Shown: one piece after another, positions 46,004-56,258 of the stretch
Layout: the number at the start of each line of letters is the position of its first letter
Position numbering within the stretch: the stretch's first letter is position 1
DNA from: an uncultured Prochlorococcus sp.
GTDB taxonomy: Bacteria; Cyanobacteriota; Cyanobacteriia; PCC-6307; Cyanobiaceae
Assembly: GCA_902594875.1 (NCBI GenBank)
Contig: CACJNU010000004.1
Coordinates: 21,772-85,771 of the forward strand
Direction of reading: 5' to 3'
Length of the DNA: 64,000 nucleotides
Program-made: the position numbers and the translations under genes
Notes under the pieces: generated by a model
The model's input: the letters and a program-made list of their open reading frames with translations, nothing else
What the model was told of the DNA's origin: nothing
Database searches by the model: none

Positions 46004-47338
46004 GTGTTTGATATTAGTAAAGAAAACCTTTTAAAGGATTTTATAAAGTTTCCAAAAAAAAATCTTCTTATTGTTTTATTATTTTTAGGTTTTGGGGAAT
46101 GGTTTGTCAGTGACTTAATTCATTTTGCAGGAGGCTCAATAGGCTTTTTTGCGTTGTGTTTGGGGGGATATTTTTACTTGAAGAATGATAAGCCTAAATT
46201 TAATGAGCCAAATAATTTAGATGGTTGGATAAATCTATGTAATGAAGATTTAAATTTTTTTGAAGAACTTGAAGCAAAAAATGATTTAGAAAAACAGAAT
46301 TTAAAAAGACATAAAACACTTGAATCTATTCTTTATAGATGTGAAAAAGAAAAAATAAGTTGCATTGGACAAAAAGATTATCAAAGTTTTCAATCTGTTT
46401 TGAAAAATAATTTAAAAGCAGATAAGTTTGACTTTGATTTATATGAAAAACTTCCAAAATACAATTCTTCTCAAGTTATTCCAGAAGAAGCTTTGAAGAG
46501 TGATGCAATCTTGTATTTTATAAACTTGCCTTTGTCGGCAAATGATTTTTTGTGGCTGGAAAAGTTTCCTAAAAATATGCCAATCTGGTTAGTGGCTTTA
46601 ACTTCCAACCAAATAGAATCCAAAAATCAGATAGAAGACCTAAAGTCTCAAATTTCAAGTGACTTCATAAACAAAATTATTACTTTTGATGTTAATAACA
46701 GTGAAATAACAAATATACCTTTTTCTTTAAGGAAGTTTTTCATAAGTTCATCTAAAAATATTGAAAATACAAAAAAAAGGCTTTTGAAAGAACTTCATGC
46801 TTCCTGGCAATCTGAAATTGAAGGTATAAGAAGAATGCAGTTAAAAGCTATACAAAGAAAAAATCAAATTCTGGTCGCAACAACTGTTTTCTTATCTCCT
46901 ATCCCATCAATTGATGTTATGGCAATGACAGTATTAAATTCTTTAATGATTAAAGAAATTAAGTCTATATGGGGATGTAATTGGTCTCCTGAAATTTTAG
47001 ATAAAGTATCCAAAGAGATTTTAAAGACTGCAATTGCTCAGGGAGTTATTGAATGGAGTGGACAGACTTTAATTGGCATAACAAAATTACATGGCCCAAA
47101 TTGGCTTGTCTCAGGAACATTTCAGGCTGTCAGTGCTGCTTATTTAACAAGAGTAGTATCAAGTTCTTTGGCTGATTTTATGGCAATAACAAAAGGAGTA
47201 GAAGAGCCTGATTTGGAGTTTATAAAGAAAAATTCTGAGAAAATTGTTGAAGAAGCTTTTGAAAAAGAAAAAATAAATTGGAAAGGATTTATTTCTGATC
47301 TTAGAAAACCACTTATGAAACTATCTTTTAATTCATAA
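46004..47338 (+). CDS. DUF697 membrane-associated protein with degenerate GTPase-like region
   Basis: The 444-residue protein has two N-terminal transmembrane helices (about residues 20-58), a middle region resembling a small GTPase, and a C-terminal DUF697 domain (about 290-410) with hydrophobic helices. In the middle region the strand-loop position expected for GxxxxGKS reads CIGQKDYQSF (120-129), so the P-loop lysine-serine is not in place. SDAILYFINLPLSAND and PIWLVALTSNQIE occupy the positions of later G motifs. Nucleotide binding is doubtful. The start is a GTG at 46004. Confidence 0.72.
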   Translation: MFDISKENLLKDFIKFPKKNLLIVLLFLGFGEWFVSDLIHFAGGSIGFFALCLGGYFYLKNDKPKFNEPNNLDGWINLCNEDLNFFEELEAKNDLEKQNLKRHKTLESILYRCEKEKISCIGQKDYQSFQSVLKNNLKADKFDFDLYEKLPKYNSSQVIPEEALKSDAILYFINLPLSANDFLWLEKFPKNMPIWLVALTSNQIESKNQIEDLKSQISSDFINKIITFDVNNSEITNIPFSLRKFFISSSKNIENTKKRLLKELHASWQSEIEGIRRMQLKAIQRKNQILVATTVFLSPIPSIDVMAMTVLNSLMIKEIKSIWGCNWSPEILDKVSKEILKTAIAQGVIEWSGQTLIGITKLHGPNWLVSGTFQAVSAAYLTRVVSSSLADFMAITKGVEEPDLEFIKKNSEKIVEEAFEKEKINWKGFISDLRKPLMKLSFNS

Positions 47339-47358
47339 TCTTGGGATGAATGTTAATT

Positions 47359-48258
47359 ATGAAAAAAAATATTCTTTTTTTAAGTTTGATGCTTTTGCTT
47401 TCTATTGCTTCAGGCTCATGTAAGAGAATATCAAATAAAAATGAAACTAAAGAAGTAATACTGGCAAGTTTCACTGTTTTGGCGGATATAATTAGCAATG
47501 TCGCGAAAGATGATTTTATTGTTAGATCAATAACGAAACCTGGAGTTGAAGTTCATGGCTACCAACCAACTCCAAGCGATTTGGTAAATGCCTCTAATGC
47601 TTTTGTTTTTATTGATAATGGCTTTGGATTTGAATTATGGGCTGAAAAATTTGTTTCTAATTTAAAAGTTAAAAGAATTACTGTCGCGGAAGATTTGGAT
47701 CCTATTTTTATTAGTGAAGATTTTTATAAAGGGAAACCCAATCCTCATGCCTGGATTTCTCCAAAAAGAGGGATTCTATACGTAGATGTTCTCGTGGATT
47801 CTTTATCAGAATTGAGGCCATCCAAAAGGACATTATTTGAAGAAAATGGAAAAATTTATAAAGATAAACTATCTAAATTAGATAAAGAATTCTCACTTTT
47901 TATTAATAACTTAAATAAAGATAGGCGATATCTAGTAAGTTGTGAAGGTGCTTTTTCGTATCTAACAAATGATTATGGATTAGAGGAAGTTTATTTGTGG
48001 CCAGTTAATGCTGAGAGTCAAATTACTCCCAAAAGAATGGCAAGAACAATCTCACTAGTTAAAGAAAAAAATGTCCCATCTGTATTTTGCGAAAGTACTG
48101 TAAGTAACGAATCTCAAATGGTAGTTGCAAACGAAACTGGGGCTAATTTTGGAGGAAATCTTTTTGTTGATTCATTATCTGATGATAGTGGGCCTGCTAG
48201 TTCCTATATAAAAATGCTTGAGCATAATTTGGAATTGATAAAAAAAGGGCTTTTTTAA
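47359..48258 (+). CDS. mntC: Manganese/zinc ABC transporter substrate-binding lipoprotein
   Basis: The 299-residue A-1-type metal-binding protein has a lipoprotein-like signal (ILFLSLMLLLSIASGSC). The four expected ligands appear as His in VEVHGYQPTPSD, His in PNPHAWISP, Glu in FCESTVSNES and Asp near VDSLSDDSGPAS. No His-rich loop typical of ZnuA is present, and the sequence resembles cyanobacterial MntC, so manganese is favoured for photosystem II needs. I start at the ATG at 47359; an ATG at 47350 is possible. It is followed after 2 bp by the ATPase. Confidence 0.85.
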   Translation: MKKNILFLSLMLLLSIASGSCKRISNKNETKEVILASFTVLADIISNVAKDDFIVRSITKPGVEVHGYQPTPSDLVNASNAFVFIDNGFGFELWAEKFVSNLKVKRITVAEDLDPIFISEDFYKGKPNPHAWISPKRGILYVDVLVDSLSELRPSKRTLFEENGKIYKDKLSKLDKEFSLFINNLNKDRRYLVSCEGAFSYLTNDYGLEEVYLWPVNAESQITPKRMARTISLVKEKNVPSVFCESTVSNESQMVVANETGANFGGNLFVDSLSDDSGPASSYIKMLEHNLELIKKGLF

Positions 48259-48260
48259 AT

Positions 48261-49025
48261 ATGGAAACAGTCAATTATCAAAACTTTAGGATTGAGGCAG
48301 AGAATATTTGCGTAGATTACAACGGTAAGGTGGCTTTGTATGATGCCAATTTAAGATTGAAACCTGGCCAGATTTGTGGGTTAGTAGGGATGAATGGGGC
48401 TGGTAAAACAACTTTTTTTAATGCTTTAACTGGCTTTGTAAATATTTCAAAGGGAAAAATTAGAATAAATGGAGAGTCTGTAAGATCTGCTCAAAAAGAT
48501 CAGACAATTGCTTATGTTCCTCAAAATGAGGGAATTGATAGTCAATTTCCAATAAGTGTTTGGGATGTAGTGATGATGGGAAGATATGGTTCTATGAATA
48601 TTTTTAGGTGTCCTAGAGAGTCTGATGTTCAGGCGGTTAAAGATGCTATTGAGAGAGTTGATCTTAGTGATCATTTATCTACACCTATTGGAAACTTATC
48701 TGGAGGTCAGAGAAAACGAACATTTTTAGCTAGAGCAATTGCACAAAGAGCTTCAATATTACTTCTTGATGAGCCTTTTTCAGGTGTTGATATAAGAACT
48801 GAGAAACTTATTTCGGAATTATTTATTCAATTTAAAAATGATGGGAAAACTATATTATTATCAACCCACGATATGATTCACGTCCGTGAATTTTGTGATT
48901 TGGTTCTTTTAATAAATAAAACTGTTGTAGCTTACGGAGAGACCTCTGAAGTGTTTACCCCTGAAAATATTACAACCACTTTTGGAGGAATCTCACCTGA
49001 TTTCTTGTTTGGACCTGAATCCTAA
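48261..49025 (+). CDS. mntA: Manganese/zinc ABC transporter ATPase
   Basis: The 254-residue ATPase has Walker A (GMNGAGKTT, about residues 43-51), Q-loop (YVPQNEGID), signature LSGGQRKRTFLARAIAQ, Walker B (ILLLDEPFSGVD) and the His switch (LSTHDM). It matches the ATPases of metal-uptake systems of the MntA/ZnuC family and lies between its substrate-binding and permease genes. It starts at an ATG. Confidence 0.86.
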   Translation: METVNYQNFRIEAENICVDYNGKVALYDANLRLKPGQICGLVGMNGAGKTTFFNALTGFVNISKGKIRINGESVRSAQKDQTIAYVPQNEGIDSQFPISVWDVVMMGRYGSMNIFRCPRESDVQAVKDAIERVDLSDHLSTPIGNLSGGQRKRTFLARAIAQRASILLLDEPFSGVDIRTEKLISELFIQFKNDGKTILLSTHDMIHVREFCDLVLLINKTVVAYGETSEVFTPENITTTFGGISPDFLFGPES

Positions 49026-49037
49026 GTTTTAAATTAT

Positions 49038-49910
49038 ATGGAGCTCTGTTCTTTTTTAACTTTAGATTCATTCATAAAAGATCCTTTAACTCATGAATTT
49101 ATGAGAAAAGCACTTCTTATGAGTTCACTAGTTGCAGCTGTTTGTGGTTTCCTTTCAAGTTATTTGACTCTTAAAGGATGGGCTTTAATGGGAGATGCAG
49201 TGTCACATTCAGTAATGCCTGGTGTTGTGGTTGCTTATGCATTAGGTCTTCCTTTCTCATTAGGGGCATTTATTTTTGGAGTTGGGTCTGTAGCATTGAT
49301 AGGGTTTATTAAGCAGAAATCTAGAGTAAAGGAAGATACTGTTATTGGGTTAGTATTCACTGGATTTTTTGCTCTTGGAATCGTATTGGTTTCTAAGATT
49401 AAAAGTAATATTGATCTGCACTCAATTCTTTTTGGTAGTCCATTAGGAATATCACTTTCAGATGTAAAACAAACCATATTCATTTCCTTATTGGTAGTAA
49501 TCCTTTTATCAATTTTTAGAAAAGATTTAATGCTTTATTGTTTTGATCCTAGGCATGCAAAAACAGTTGGGATTAATGTGTTTTTTCTTCATTATTTACT
49601 CCTCACATGCTTATCTTTGGCAGCTGTTGTTGGCTTGCAGTCTGTTGGAATTATTTTGGTAGTTGCAATGTTGATTACACCAGGGGCTACAGCATATTTA
49701 CTTACGGATAAGTTTGATAATATGACAGTAATTTCAGTATTAAGTGCAATTATCTCAAGCCTTATAGGAATCTATGTTAGTTTTTGGTTTGATCTTGAAA
49801 CAGGTGGATCAATTGTATTGGCACAAACTTTTATTTTTTTATTTGCTTTTTTATTCGCTCCAAGATATGGAATATTTAAGTTAAAGAAATTATTTGCTGG
49901 GTATAAATGA
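49038..49910 (+). CDS. mntB: Manganese/zinc ABC transporter permease
   Basis: The 290-residue ABC-3 family permease has eight or nine hydrophobic helices. It contains the conserved segment GWALMGDAVSHSVMPGVV near residues 48-65 and VGIILVVAMLITPGATAYLL near the C-terminus. It completes the mntCAB operon. Its TGA overlaps the ATG of the DUF4336 gene (ATGA), implying translational coupling. Confidence 0.86.
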   Translation: MELCSFLTLDSFIKDPLTHEFMRKALLMSSLVAAVCGFLSSYLTLKGWALMGDAVSHSVMPGVVVAYALGLPFSLGAFIFGVGSVALIGFIKQKSRVKEDTVIGLVFTGFFALGIVLVSKIKSNIDLHSILFGSPLGISLSDVKQTIFISLLVVILLSIFRKDLMLYCFDPRHAKTVGINVFFLHYLLLTCLSLAAVVGLQSVGIILVVAMLITPGATAYLLTDKFDNMTVISVLSAIISSLIGIYVSFWFDLETGGSIVLAQTFIFLFAFLFAPRYGIFKLKKLFAGYK

Positions 49911-51079
49911 TAGTGGTGGAAGAAACTTTAAATAAAAAATGGAGTTGGTGGCCATTATTCCCTTTATATCCTTATGGAAAAAAGAAAACAATTTTTAGAG
50001 AATTAATCCCTGATCAAATATGGTCCTTGGAACAAATACAGGGACTTTATTATGTGGCTGTTCCAATAAGAATGACTGTAATAAAGGTTGATAATGGATT
50101 GATGCTAATAAATCCACTGCCTCCTACAAAAGAATTAATAAATGAGTTAGAAAAATTAATTGCGATTCACGGCAAAGTAAAAACAATAATTTTACCGAGT
50201 GCCTCTGGACTAGAACATAAAATTGGACTACCAGCTCTTTCAAGAATTTTTAAAGATGCAGAAATTTGGCTTTGTCCTGGACAATGGAGTTTCCCCATAA
50301 ATCTACCACTAGATTTTTTAGGAATTCCATCAAAAAGATCAAGAATACTGTTTGAGGAAGGTACTCCATATACAAACTCTTTTAAATGGTCTTCATTGGG
50401 CCCACTGAATTTAGGACTTGGAAGATATCAGGAAATAAGCTGTTTCCATTACCCTACGAAAACTCTTCATGTAACAGACGCAATAGTTGGAATAGACTCC
50501 ACGCCACCTGAGATATTTAATTTTGATCCAACTCCACTTCTTTTTCATTCTAGAGACAGAGGAGATGAACCTTTGATTGACACCATCGAACAAAGAAAAA
50601 AAGGATGGAAAAGGTTAGTCTTATTTTCATCTTTTTTGAAACCAGGTAAATTAAATATTCCACCTTTAAAAAAAATATTTAAGTATTCATTCAAAAAAGA
50701 TCTTAGAAATTGGAGATCTCATTTCGGCATTTATCCCTTTTTATGGGACGAAGATTGGGAATCCTCTCTCGTTGAAATAATGGGTAAAGATACTCCTAAG
50801 ATTCAAATTGCACCAGTTTTGCAAAAATTAATTTTTCCGCGTTCAAAAGAAGTTTTACTTAAATGGTTAGAAAATATCAAGTCTTTTGAAGATATGGAAT
50901 ATTTAATTCCAGCTCATTTTTCGGCACCAATAAAATTCACCATAGAAGATTGTCAAAAATTAATTAATGAAATCAATTCTCAAAAGTGGGACAAACTCCC
51001 TGAGGATAATAAATTTTTGATGGGTTTATATAAAAAGTTGTTTGAACTAGGAATAATTCCTGAAGAAGTAAATCTTTAA
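49907..51079 (+). CDS. DUF4336 family protein (metallo-hydrolase-like)
   Basis: The 390-residue protein matches the DUF4336 layout common in cyanobacteria and plants: WSLEQIQGLYYVAVPIRMTVIKV, DNGLMLINPLPPTKELINEL, and a scaffold like metallo-beta-lactamases. The usual HxHxDH metal motif is not found; SGLEHKIGLPAL and FHYPTKTLHVTDAIVG stand in similar places. Function unknown. The start overlaps mntB by four bases, so it may be cotranscribed with manganese uptake. It ends 6 bp from the convergent DUF760 gene. Confidence 0.8.
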   Translation: MIVVEETLNKKWSWWPLFPLYPYGKKKTIFRELIPDQIWSLEQIQGLYYVAVPIRMTVIKVDNGLMLINPLPPTKELINELEKLIAIHGKVKTIILPSASGLEHKIGLPALSRIFKDAEIWLCPGQWSFPINLPLDFLGIPSKRSRILFEEGTPYTNSFKWSSLGPLNLGLGRYQEISCFHYPTKTLHVTDAIVGIDSTPPEIFNFDPTPLLFHSRDRGDEPLIDTIEQRKKGWKRLVLFSSFLKPGKLNIPPLKKIFKYSFKKDLRNWRSHFGIYPFLWDEDWESSLVEIMGKDTPKIQIAPVLQKLIFPRSKEVLLKWLENIKSFEDMEYLIPAHFSAPIKFTIEDCQKLINEINSQKWDKLPEDNKFLMGLYKKLFELGIIPEEVNL

Positions 51080-51085
51080 AAACTA

Positions 51086-51421
51086 TTATTCTTCAATAGA
51101 CATGTTTTCATCATTTTTAAGAGTTTGTTCCAGCTCTTTTCTTTGCTCCATTTGTCTTAAGAAATATCCTGTCATCATTGCAGAAGATAATAAATTAGCA
51201 ATGTTGTCTTTTGAAGATGTTATTTTTACATCAAATTGATCTGAAGGAAGCATTCCAAGAAGACCCTGAACATTATGTCTAATAATTTCTTGAATATCTT
51301 CACTAGCTGATTTTGCTACTCTTTGCAAAACTTCTGGAGATTGTTTTTGTAAATATTGGATTAAATCATTCTCATCGTTTGGATCATTATTTTCAGTAGC
51401 AAGAAATTCTGGATTAAACAT
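51086..51421 (-). CDS. DUF760 family protein
   Basis: The 111-residue soluble protein matches the DUF760 family of cyanobacteria and plastids: NDLIQYLQKQSPEVLQRVAK, the IIRHNVQGLLGMLPSDQFDV core and NLLSSAMMTGYFLRQMEQRK. All-helical and of unknown molecular role; plant members are plastid proteins. It starts at an ATG and lies 45 bp downstream of lepB on the same strand. Confidence 0.82.
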   Translation of the reverse strand: MFNPEFLATENNDPNDENDLIQYLQKQSPEVLQRVAKSASEDIQEIIRHNVQGLLGMLPSDQFDVKITSSKDNIANLLSSAMMTGYFLRQMEQRKELEQTLKNDENMSIEE

Positions 51422-51466
51422 TTCTACATCTTCAAGATATAAAAACCCTACAACATCACGTACCCA

Positions 51467-52051
51467 TTAATCTAAATTATTAAGGGCAGGGAACCGAATA
51501 GGTCCAATTTTATTAAACGGCCAATATCTAAAAATAGCTTTACCAATAACCTTTTCATAAGGTAAAAACCCCCAAATATGTGAGTCCATACTGTTATTTC
51601 TATTATCTCCCATCACCCATAATGACTCTTCTGGGACAATTAAAGGCCCTATAGAGTAATTAATATTTTTGTCAAAAACGTAATTTTTTTGAGCGATATC
51701 ATTTAAGAAAAGGTTACCGTCTCTTACTTCTACTTTGTCTCCAGGTATTCCAATTACCCTTTTTATTAGTGCAGTATCTTCTTCATAACCAGCATTTATC
51801 AATTGTTCCGGAACTTTAAAAACAACTATTTTATTTCTTAATTTTGAAAGATTTGATTTGGATATGATTTTGGGGGTTACCTTCTCAACAAGAATTTTAT
51901 CTTGTATTTGAAGAGTTGGAAGCATAGAACCGGATGGGATCCATCTTGGCTCAATAACCTGCCATCGTATAATTAAGGCTATAGATATCCAGATTAAAAG
52001 ATTTTTTAAATCCTTTAGTATTGAATTTCTTTTTTCTTGAGTTGTAGACAT
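51467..52051 (-). CDS. lepB: Signal peptidase I
   Basis: The 194-residue membrane protease cleaves Sec and Tat signal peptides. One N-terminal helix (about residues 15-33) anchors it. The catalytic Ser42 is in PSGSMLPTL and Lys97 in DTALIKRVIGIPGD. The box E segment GDNRNNSMDSHIWGF is present. Length and single anchor fit short cyanobacterial LepB. It starts at an ATG, divergent from menD with a 50-bp gap. Confidence 0.94.
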   Translation of the reverse strand: MSTTQEKRNSILKDLKNLLIWISIALIIRWQVIEPRWIPSGSMLPTLQIQDKILVEKVTPKIISKSNLSKLRNKIVVFKVPEQLINAGYEEDTALIKRVIGIPGDKVEVRDGNLFLNDIAQKNYVFDKNINYSIGPLIVPEESLWVMGDNRNNSMDSHIWGFLPYEKVIGKAIFRYWPFNKIGPIRFPALNNLD

Positions 52052-52101
52052 GTTTTATTTAATTCAGTTATAAGGAAAATCCCAAAGCATTTATATAAAT
52101 T

Positions 52102-53865
52102 ATGACATCATCTATTGAATGCAAAAATTTTCTTAGAAGTTTACAATTTTTGAATCTCCTTATAAAAATAGGAGTTCAAAATTTAATATTATGTCCAGGT
52201 AGTAGATCAGCACCTCTAGCGATAGCTGCTGGAGAATTAAATAAATTAGGACTGTTAAATATTTTTAATTCAATAGATGAGAGATCTGCAGGATTCCACT
52301 CTCTTGGGATTTCTACTGCATCAGGTAATCTTTCTTTAGTTATTACCACTTCTGGGACTGCCGTAAGTAACTTATTGCCGGCAGCAGTTGAGGCAGACCG
52401 ATCTTGTAAAGGTATTATATTTCTTACTGCAGATAGACCCTTAAGATTAAAAAATTGTGGTTCTAATCAAACAGTAAATCAAGAAGATTTTTTGAGTTCA
52501 GTCTGCAGAAGAGTTTTAAGTACAAATTTAAATGGACTTCATGAAACAAAAGAAAATGAAATCTTGAATTTAGTTCGAATTACTGAGAAACAAATATCAA
52601 CCTTCCCAGGTCCTATTCATTTAAATATTCCTATGGATAACCCTTTAGGTATTTCACTTTCGAATAAAAAAAATGTTTTAGAGGTTTTTGAGAGAATTTA
52701 TTTAAAGAAAAAATATATATTTCAGGAAGTTGAAATAAAATCTGACAAAAAAAAATTCTTAGAAATTTTAAAAAGTTTAGATTTAGATAAATCTGGAATT
52801 ATTTTGGTAGGTCCCTATCAAGGTTCCATAAATGATTTAACTTCTTTCAATAAATCTTTAGAGCGATTACAAGAAATTACTGGTTGGCCAGTATTTGCGG
52901 ATCCTGTTTCAGGAGTTTATTCTGATTTGCGAGGATTGGTTGTGAATTGGGAATTAGTCTTAAGAAAAAATAAAAATTCAATAAATTGCCATCAACTTTT
53001 AAGACTTGGCCCTATGTCATCCTCAATTGATTTGGAGAAGTTTTTAATAAACTTCGAAGGGATACAAATTCTTATAAAAGAAAAAAACTATAGAAAATTG
53101 GACCCTATAAAAAAATCATTAGAGTATGATTTTGGGCTTTTAAATTTTACAACTCTATTGTTAGAAGAATTTTCAATTAACGAAAAAAACAAAAAGTCTC
53201 TTACTCCGATGGCTCTAGATCTAATAAAGGAAGGTGAGCAGATTAAAGAAATTTTTAAGGAGCAAATTACTCAAGATAATCAAATTACTGAGTATATGCT
53301 TGCAAATCTTGTTCCAAAACTTTGGCCAGCTGAAAATCCTATAATGCTCTCCGCGAGTAGCCCGATTAGAGATTGGCTTACATTTTCTGAGAATGGTACT
53401 TTAACAAGAAATTGTTTCAGCTTTAGAGGGGCTTCTGGCATAGACGGTACTTTATCTCTTGCATTAGGTATTTCTAGAATTAAAAATCCTCTACTTCTTG
53501 TGACTGGAGATTTAGCTTTTATTCATGATATAAACGGTTGGCTGATTGAAAATTCAATCGACATGAATTTAACAATTCTTCTGATAGACAATAATGGCGG
53601 AAATATATTTAATCGTATTTATAAAGAAAATTTAAAAGAAGATGAATTAAAAAAACTTTTTCTTATGCCAAAAGAAATAAACTGGCCAAAATTAGCAGAA
53701 GGGTATCAAGTAAGCTTTAAAAGTGTGGCAAATTTTAAAAAATTACGAGAGGCATTCGATTGGAGCATTTCTATCCGGAAATCTGTAATAATTAAAGTTA
53801 ATATTGATCCAGAAAATGAAATTTGTGAAAAAAATGCCCTGCTAGAAAAAATAATTGGCAGTTAA
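52102..53865 (+). CDS. menD: SEPHCHC synthase (MenD)
   Basis: The 587-residue thiamine-diphosphate enzyme joins isochorismate and 2-oxoglutarate in the phylloquinone pathway, which supplies the photosystem I quinone. It shows [16 protein letters not shown] (residues 32-47), the catalytic Glu region [14 protein letters not shown], and the C-terminal TPP/Mg motif around [16 protein letters not shown] and [10 protein letters not shown]. It starts at an ATG, and menB follows after 35 bp. Confidence 0.95.
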   Translation: MTSSIECKNFLRSLQFLNLLIKIGVQNLILCPGSRSAPLAIAAGELNKLGLLNIFNSIDERSAGFHSLGISTASGNLSLVITTSGTAVSNLLPAAVEADRSCKGIIFLTADRPLRLKNCGSNQTVNQEDFLSSVCRRVLSTNLNGLHETKENEILNLVRITEKQISTFPGPIHLNIPMDNPLGISLSNKKNVLEVFERIYLKKKYIFQEVEIKSDKKKFLEILKSLDLDKSGIILVGPYQGSINDLTSFNKSLERLQEITGWPVFADPVSGVYSDLRGLVVNWELVLRKNKNSINCHQLLRLGPMSSSIDLEKFLINFEGIQILIKEKNYRKLDPIKKSLEYDFGLLNFTTLLLEEFSINEKNKKSLTPMALDLIKEGEQIKEIFKEQITQDNQITEYMLANLVPKLWPAENPIMLSASSPIRDWLTFSENGTLTRNCFSFRGASGIDGTLSLALGISRIKNPLLLVTGDLAFIHDINGWLIENSIDMNLTILLIDNNGGNIFNRIYKENLKEDELKKLFLMPKEINWPKLAEGYQVSFKSVANFKKLREAFDWSISIRKSVIIKVNIDPENEICEKNALLEKIIGS

Positions 53866-53900
53866 ATTTATTATTTTCTATCTTTGAATAATTAGGTTTC

Positions 53901-54758
53901 ATGAAAGTATTACCTGGTAAAACAACTCTAAATTGGTCAGAATGCAAATCTTATGAGGATATATTGTTTCATAAATCAGATGAGGGAATTGCGAGAATTG
54001 CAATTAATCGGCCTGAAAAAAGAAATGCATTTAGGCCACAAACCGTAGATGAACTCATTGACGCATTTGATATCGTAAGAAATGATGAAACTATTGGCGT
54101 AGTTCTCTTTACAGGTGCGGGACCTGACAAGAAAGGTATTTATTCTTTTTGCTCTGGAGGTGATCAGAGTGTAAGGGGTAAAAATGGTTATAAAAATGAT
54201 GAAGGGAAGCAGAGATTAAATGTACTTGAACTTCAAAGATTAATAAGAAGTTTGCCTAAAGTGGTTATTGCTTTAGTTCCTGGTTTTGCAATTGGAGGAG
54301 GCCAGGTCCTTCATTTAATTTGTGATCTCAGTATCGCTTCTGAAAATGCAATATTTGGTCAAACAGGTCCAAGGGTTGGTAGTTTTGATGCAGGTTTTGG
54401 ATCTAGTTATTTAGCAAGAGTTGTTGGTCAAAGAAAAGCAAAAGAAATTTGGTTTTTATGTAGAAAATATAATTCCAAGGAAGCTCTTAAGATGGGCTTG
54501 ATAAATGCAATTACAAAGATTGAAGAATTAGAAGCTGAGGGTGTAATCTGGGCAAGAGAGATTTTACGAAATAGTCCAACTGCTATTCGTATTCTTAAAG
54601 CTTCATTCAATGCAGAGAATGATGGGATTGCGGGTATTCAAGAATTATCTGGATACACAACTCAATTATTTTATTCGACTGAAGAGGCTCAAGAAGGTAG
54701 AGATGCCTTTCTTGAAAAGCGTCCACCAGACTTTTCTGAATACAAGTGGACACCCTAG
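53901..54758 (+). CDS. menB: 1,4-dihydroxy-2-naphthoyl-CoA synthase
   Basis: This 285-residue crotonase-fold enzyme cyclises succinylbenzoyl-CoA in phylloquinone synthesis. It has the [16 protein letters not shown] region, the oxyanion-hole segment [10 protein letters not shown], and [20 protein letters not shown] with [12 protein letters not shown], characteristic of MenB. The N-terminus starts [12 protein letters not shown]. It is cotranscribed with menD. Its end is followed 36 bp later by glgA. Confidence 0.95.
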   Translation: MKVLPGKTTLNWSECKSYEDILFHKSDEGIARIAINRPEKRNAFRPQTVDELIDAFDIVRNDETIGVVLFTGAGPDKKGIYSFCSGGDQSVRGKNGYKNDEGKQRLNVLELQRLIRSLPKVVIALVPGFAIGGGQVLHLICDLSIASENAIFGQTGPRVGSFDAGFGSSYLARVVGQRKAKEIWFLCRKYNSKEALKMGLINAITKIEELEAEGVIWAREILRNSPTAIRILKASFNAENDGIAGIQELSGYTTQLFYSTEEAQEGRDAFLEKRPPDFSEYKWTP

Positions 54759-54794
54759 TTTATTTTTCAAAAGAACTTTTTTAAATAATTATCA

Positions 54795-56246
54795 ATGAGA
54801 ATTCTTCTTGCTGCTGCTGAATGTGCTCCAATGATCAAAGTTGGAGGTATGGGAGATGTGGTTGGTTCGTTGCCTCCATCTTTGATAAAACTTGGTCACG
54901 ATGTAAGGGTAATAATTCCAGGGTATGGAAAGTTGTGGAGTCTTTTAGAGGTATCAAATGAACCAGTCTTTAGAGCAAATACAATGGGTACTGATTTTGC
55001 CGTATATGAAGCAAAACATCCCATTCATAATTATGTGATTTACCTAGTGGGCCATCCAACATTTGACTCTGACCAAATATACGGAGGCGAAAATGAGGAC
55101 TGGCGCTTTACATTTTTTGCTAGTGCCACTGCAGAATTTGCCTGGAATTGTTGGAAACCTCAAGTTCTCCATTGCCATGATTGGCACACTGGAATGATTC
55201 CTGTGTGGATGCATCAGGATCCCGAAATTAGTACTGTCTTCACAATTCATAATTTAAAATACCAAGGCCCTTGGAGGTGGAAACTTGAAAAAATGACTTG
55301 GTGTCCTTGGTATATGCATGGAGACCACACAATGGCTGCGGCAATGTTGTACGCAGATAGGGTCAATGCTGTTTCTCCGACTTATGCAGATGAGATTAAA
55401 ACCCATGAATACGGGGAAAGCCTCGAAGGATTACTTAATTACATTTCAGGTAAATTAAGGGGAATTCTTAATGGCATAGATCTTGATGAATGGAATCCAG
55501 CAAAAGATCCAGTTTTACCTGCAAAATTCAGTATCAAGAACTTAGAAAATAGGCAAGAAAACAAAAAAATTCTGCAGAGAGAAATGGGTCTTGAAGTTAA
55601 TACTAAAAAATATCTTTTAGGAATGGTCAGTAGGTTAGTTGATCAGAAAGGGGTTGACTTGCTTTTGCAAGTTTCAAGAAGACTTTTAGCCTATACGGAT
55701 TCTCAAATTGCTGTTTTAGGGACTGGAGATAGATATTTAGAATCTGGATTATGGCAACTGGCATTAGATTACCCAGGAAGATTCTCAGTATTTCTTACCT
55801 ATGATGATTCTTTATCAAGGCTTATCTATGGTGGCTCAGATGCATTTTTAATGCCAAGTAGATTCGAACCTTGTGGGATTAGTCAACTCCTCGCTATGAG
55901 ATATGGCTCTATTCCAATAGTAAGGCGAGTTGGAGGTTTAGTTGATACAGTTTTACCTCATGACCCAGAAAATAATAATGGCACGGGATTTTGTTTTGAT
56001 CGCTTTGAACCTATAGATTTCTATACTTCTTTAGTAAGGTCATGGGAAGCTTTTAGGCATAAAGATAGTTGGGAATTACTCCAAAAAAGAGCCATGAGCC
56101 AAGAGTTTAGTTGGCAAAGATCAGCTCTTGAATACGAAGTTATGTATAAGGATGTTTGCGGGATAAAAGAACCATCACCAGATGTTGCTGAAGTTGAAAA
56201 ATTTTCTTATGGACAATCAGCTGATCCATCTTTAAAAAAAGTATGA
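54795..56246 (+). CDS. glgA: Glycogen synthase (ADP-glucose type)
   Basis: The 483-residue GT5 enzyme elongates glycogen from ADP-glucose. It has the [13 protein letters not shown] donor-binding motif at residues 15-27, the [11 protein letters not shown] segment, [15 protein letters not shown], and the catalytic C-terminal [20 protein letters not shown] region. It starts at an ATG. The branching enzyme glgB is 27 kb away on the other strand. Confidence 0.95.
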   Translation: MRILLAAAECAPMIKVGGMGDVVGSLPPSLIKLGHDVRVIIPGYGKLWSLLEVSNEPVFRANTMGTDFAVYEAKHPIHNYVIYLVGHPTFDSDQIYGGENEDWRFTFFASATAEFAWNCWKPQVLHCHDWHTGMIPVWMHQDPEISTVFTIHNLKYQGPWRWKLEKMTWCPWYMHGDHTMAAAMLYADRVNAVSPTYADEIKTHEYGESLEGLLNYISGKLRGILNGIDLDEWNPAKDPVLPAKFSIKNLENRQENKKILQREMGLEVNTKKYLLGMVSRLVDQKGVDLLLQVSRRLLAYTDSQIAVLGTGDRYLESGLWQLALDYPGRFSVFLTYDDSLSRLIYGGSDAFLMPSRFEPCGISQLLAMRYGSIPIVRRVGGLVDTVLPHDPENNNGTGFCFDRFEPIDFYTSLVRSWEAFRHKDSWELLQKRAMSQEFSWQRSALEYEVMYKDVCGIKEPSPDVAEVEKFSYGQSADPSLKKV

Positions 56247-56258
56247 CTTAATTTTTCA

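Noticed and set aside
47359..49910. Zinc-specific (ZnuABC) assignment for the metal transporter
   Set aside because: The substrate-binding protein lacks the His-rich loop usual in ZnuA and resembles MntC; still, zinc cannot be excluded.
54610..54798. Plus-strand 62-codon frame overlapping the end of menB
   Set aside because: It is out of frame with menB and lies almost wholly inside it; no ribosome site or family match.
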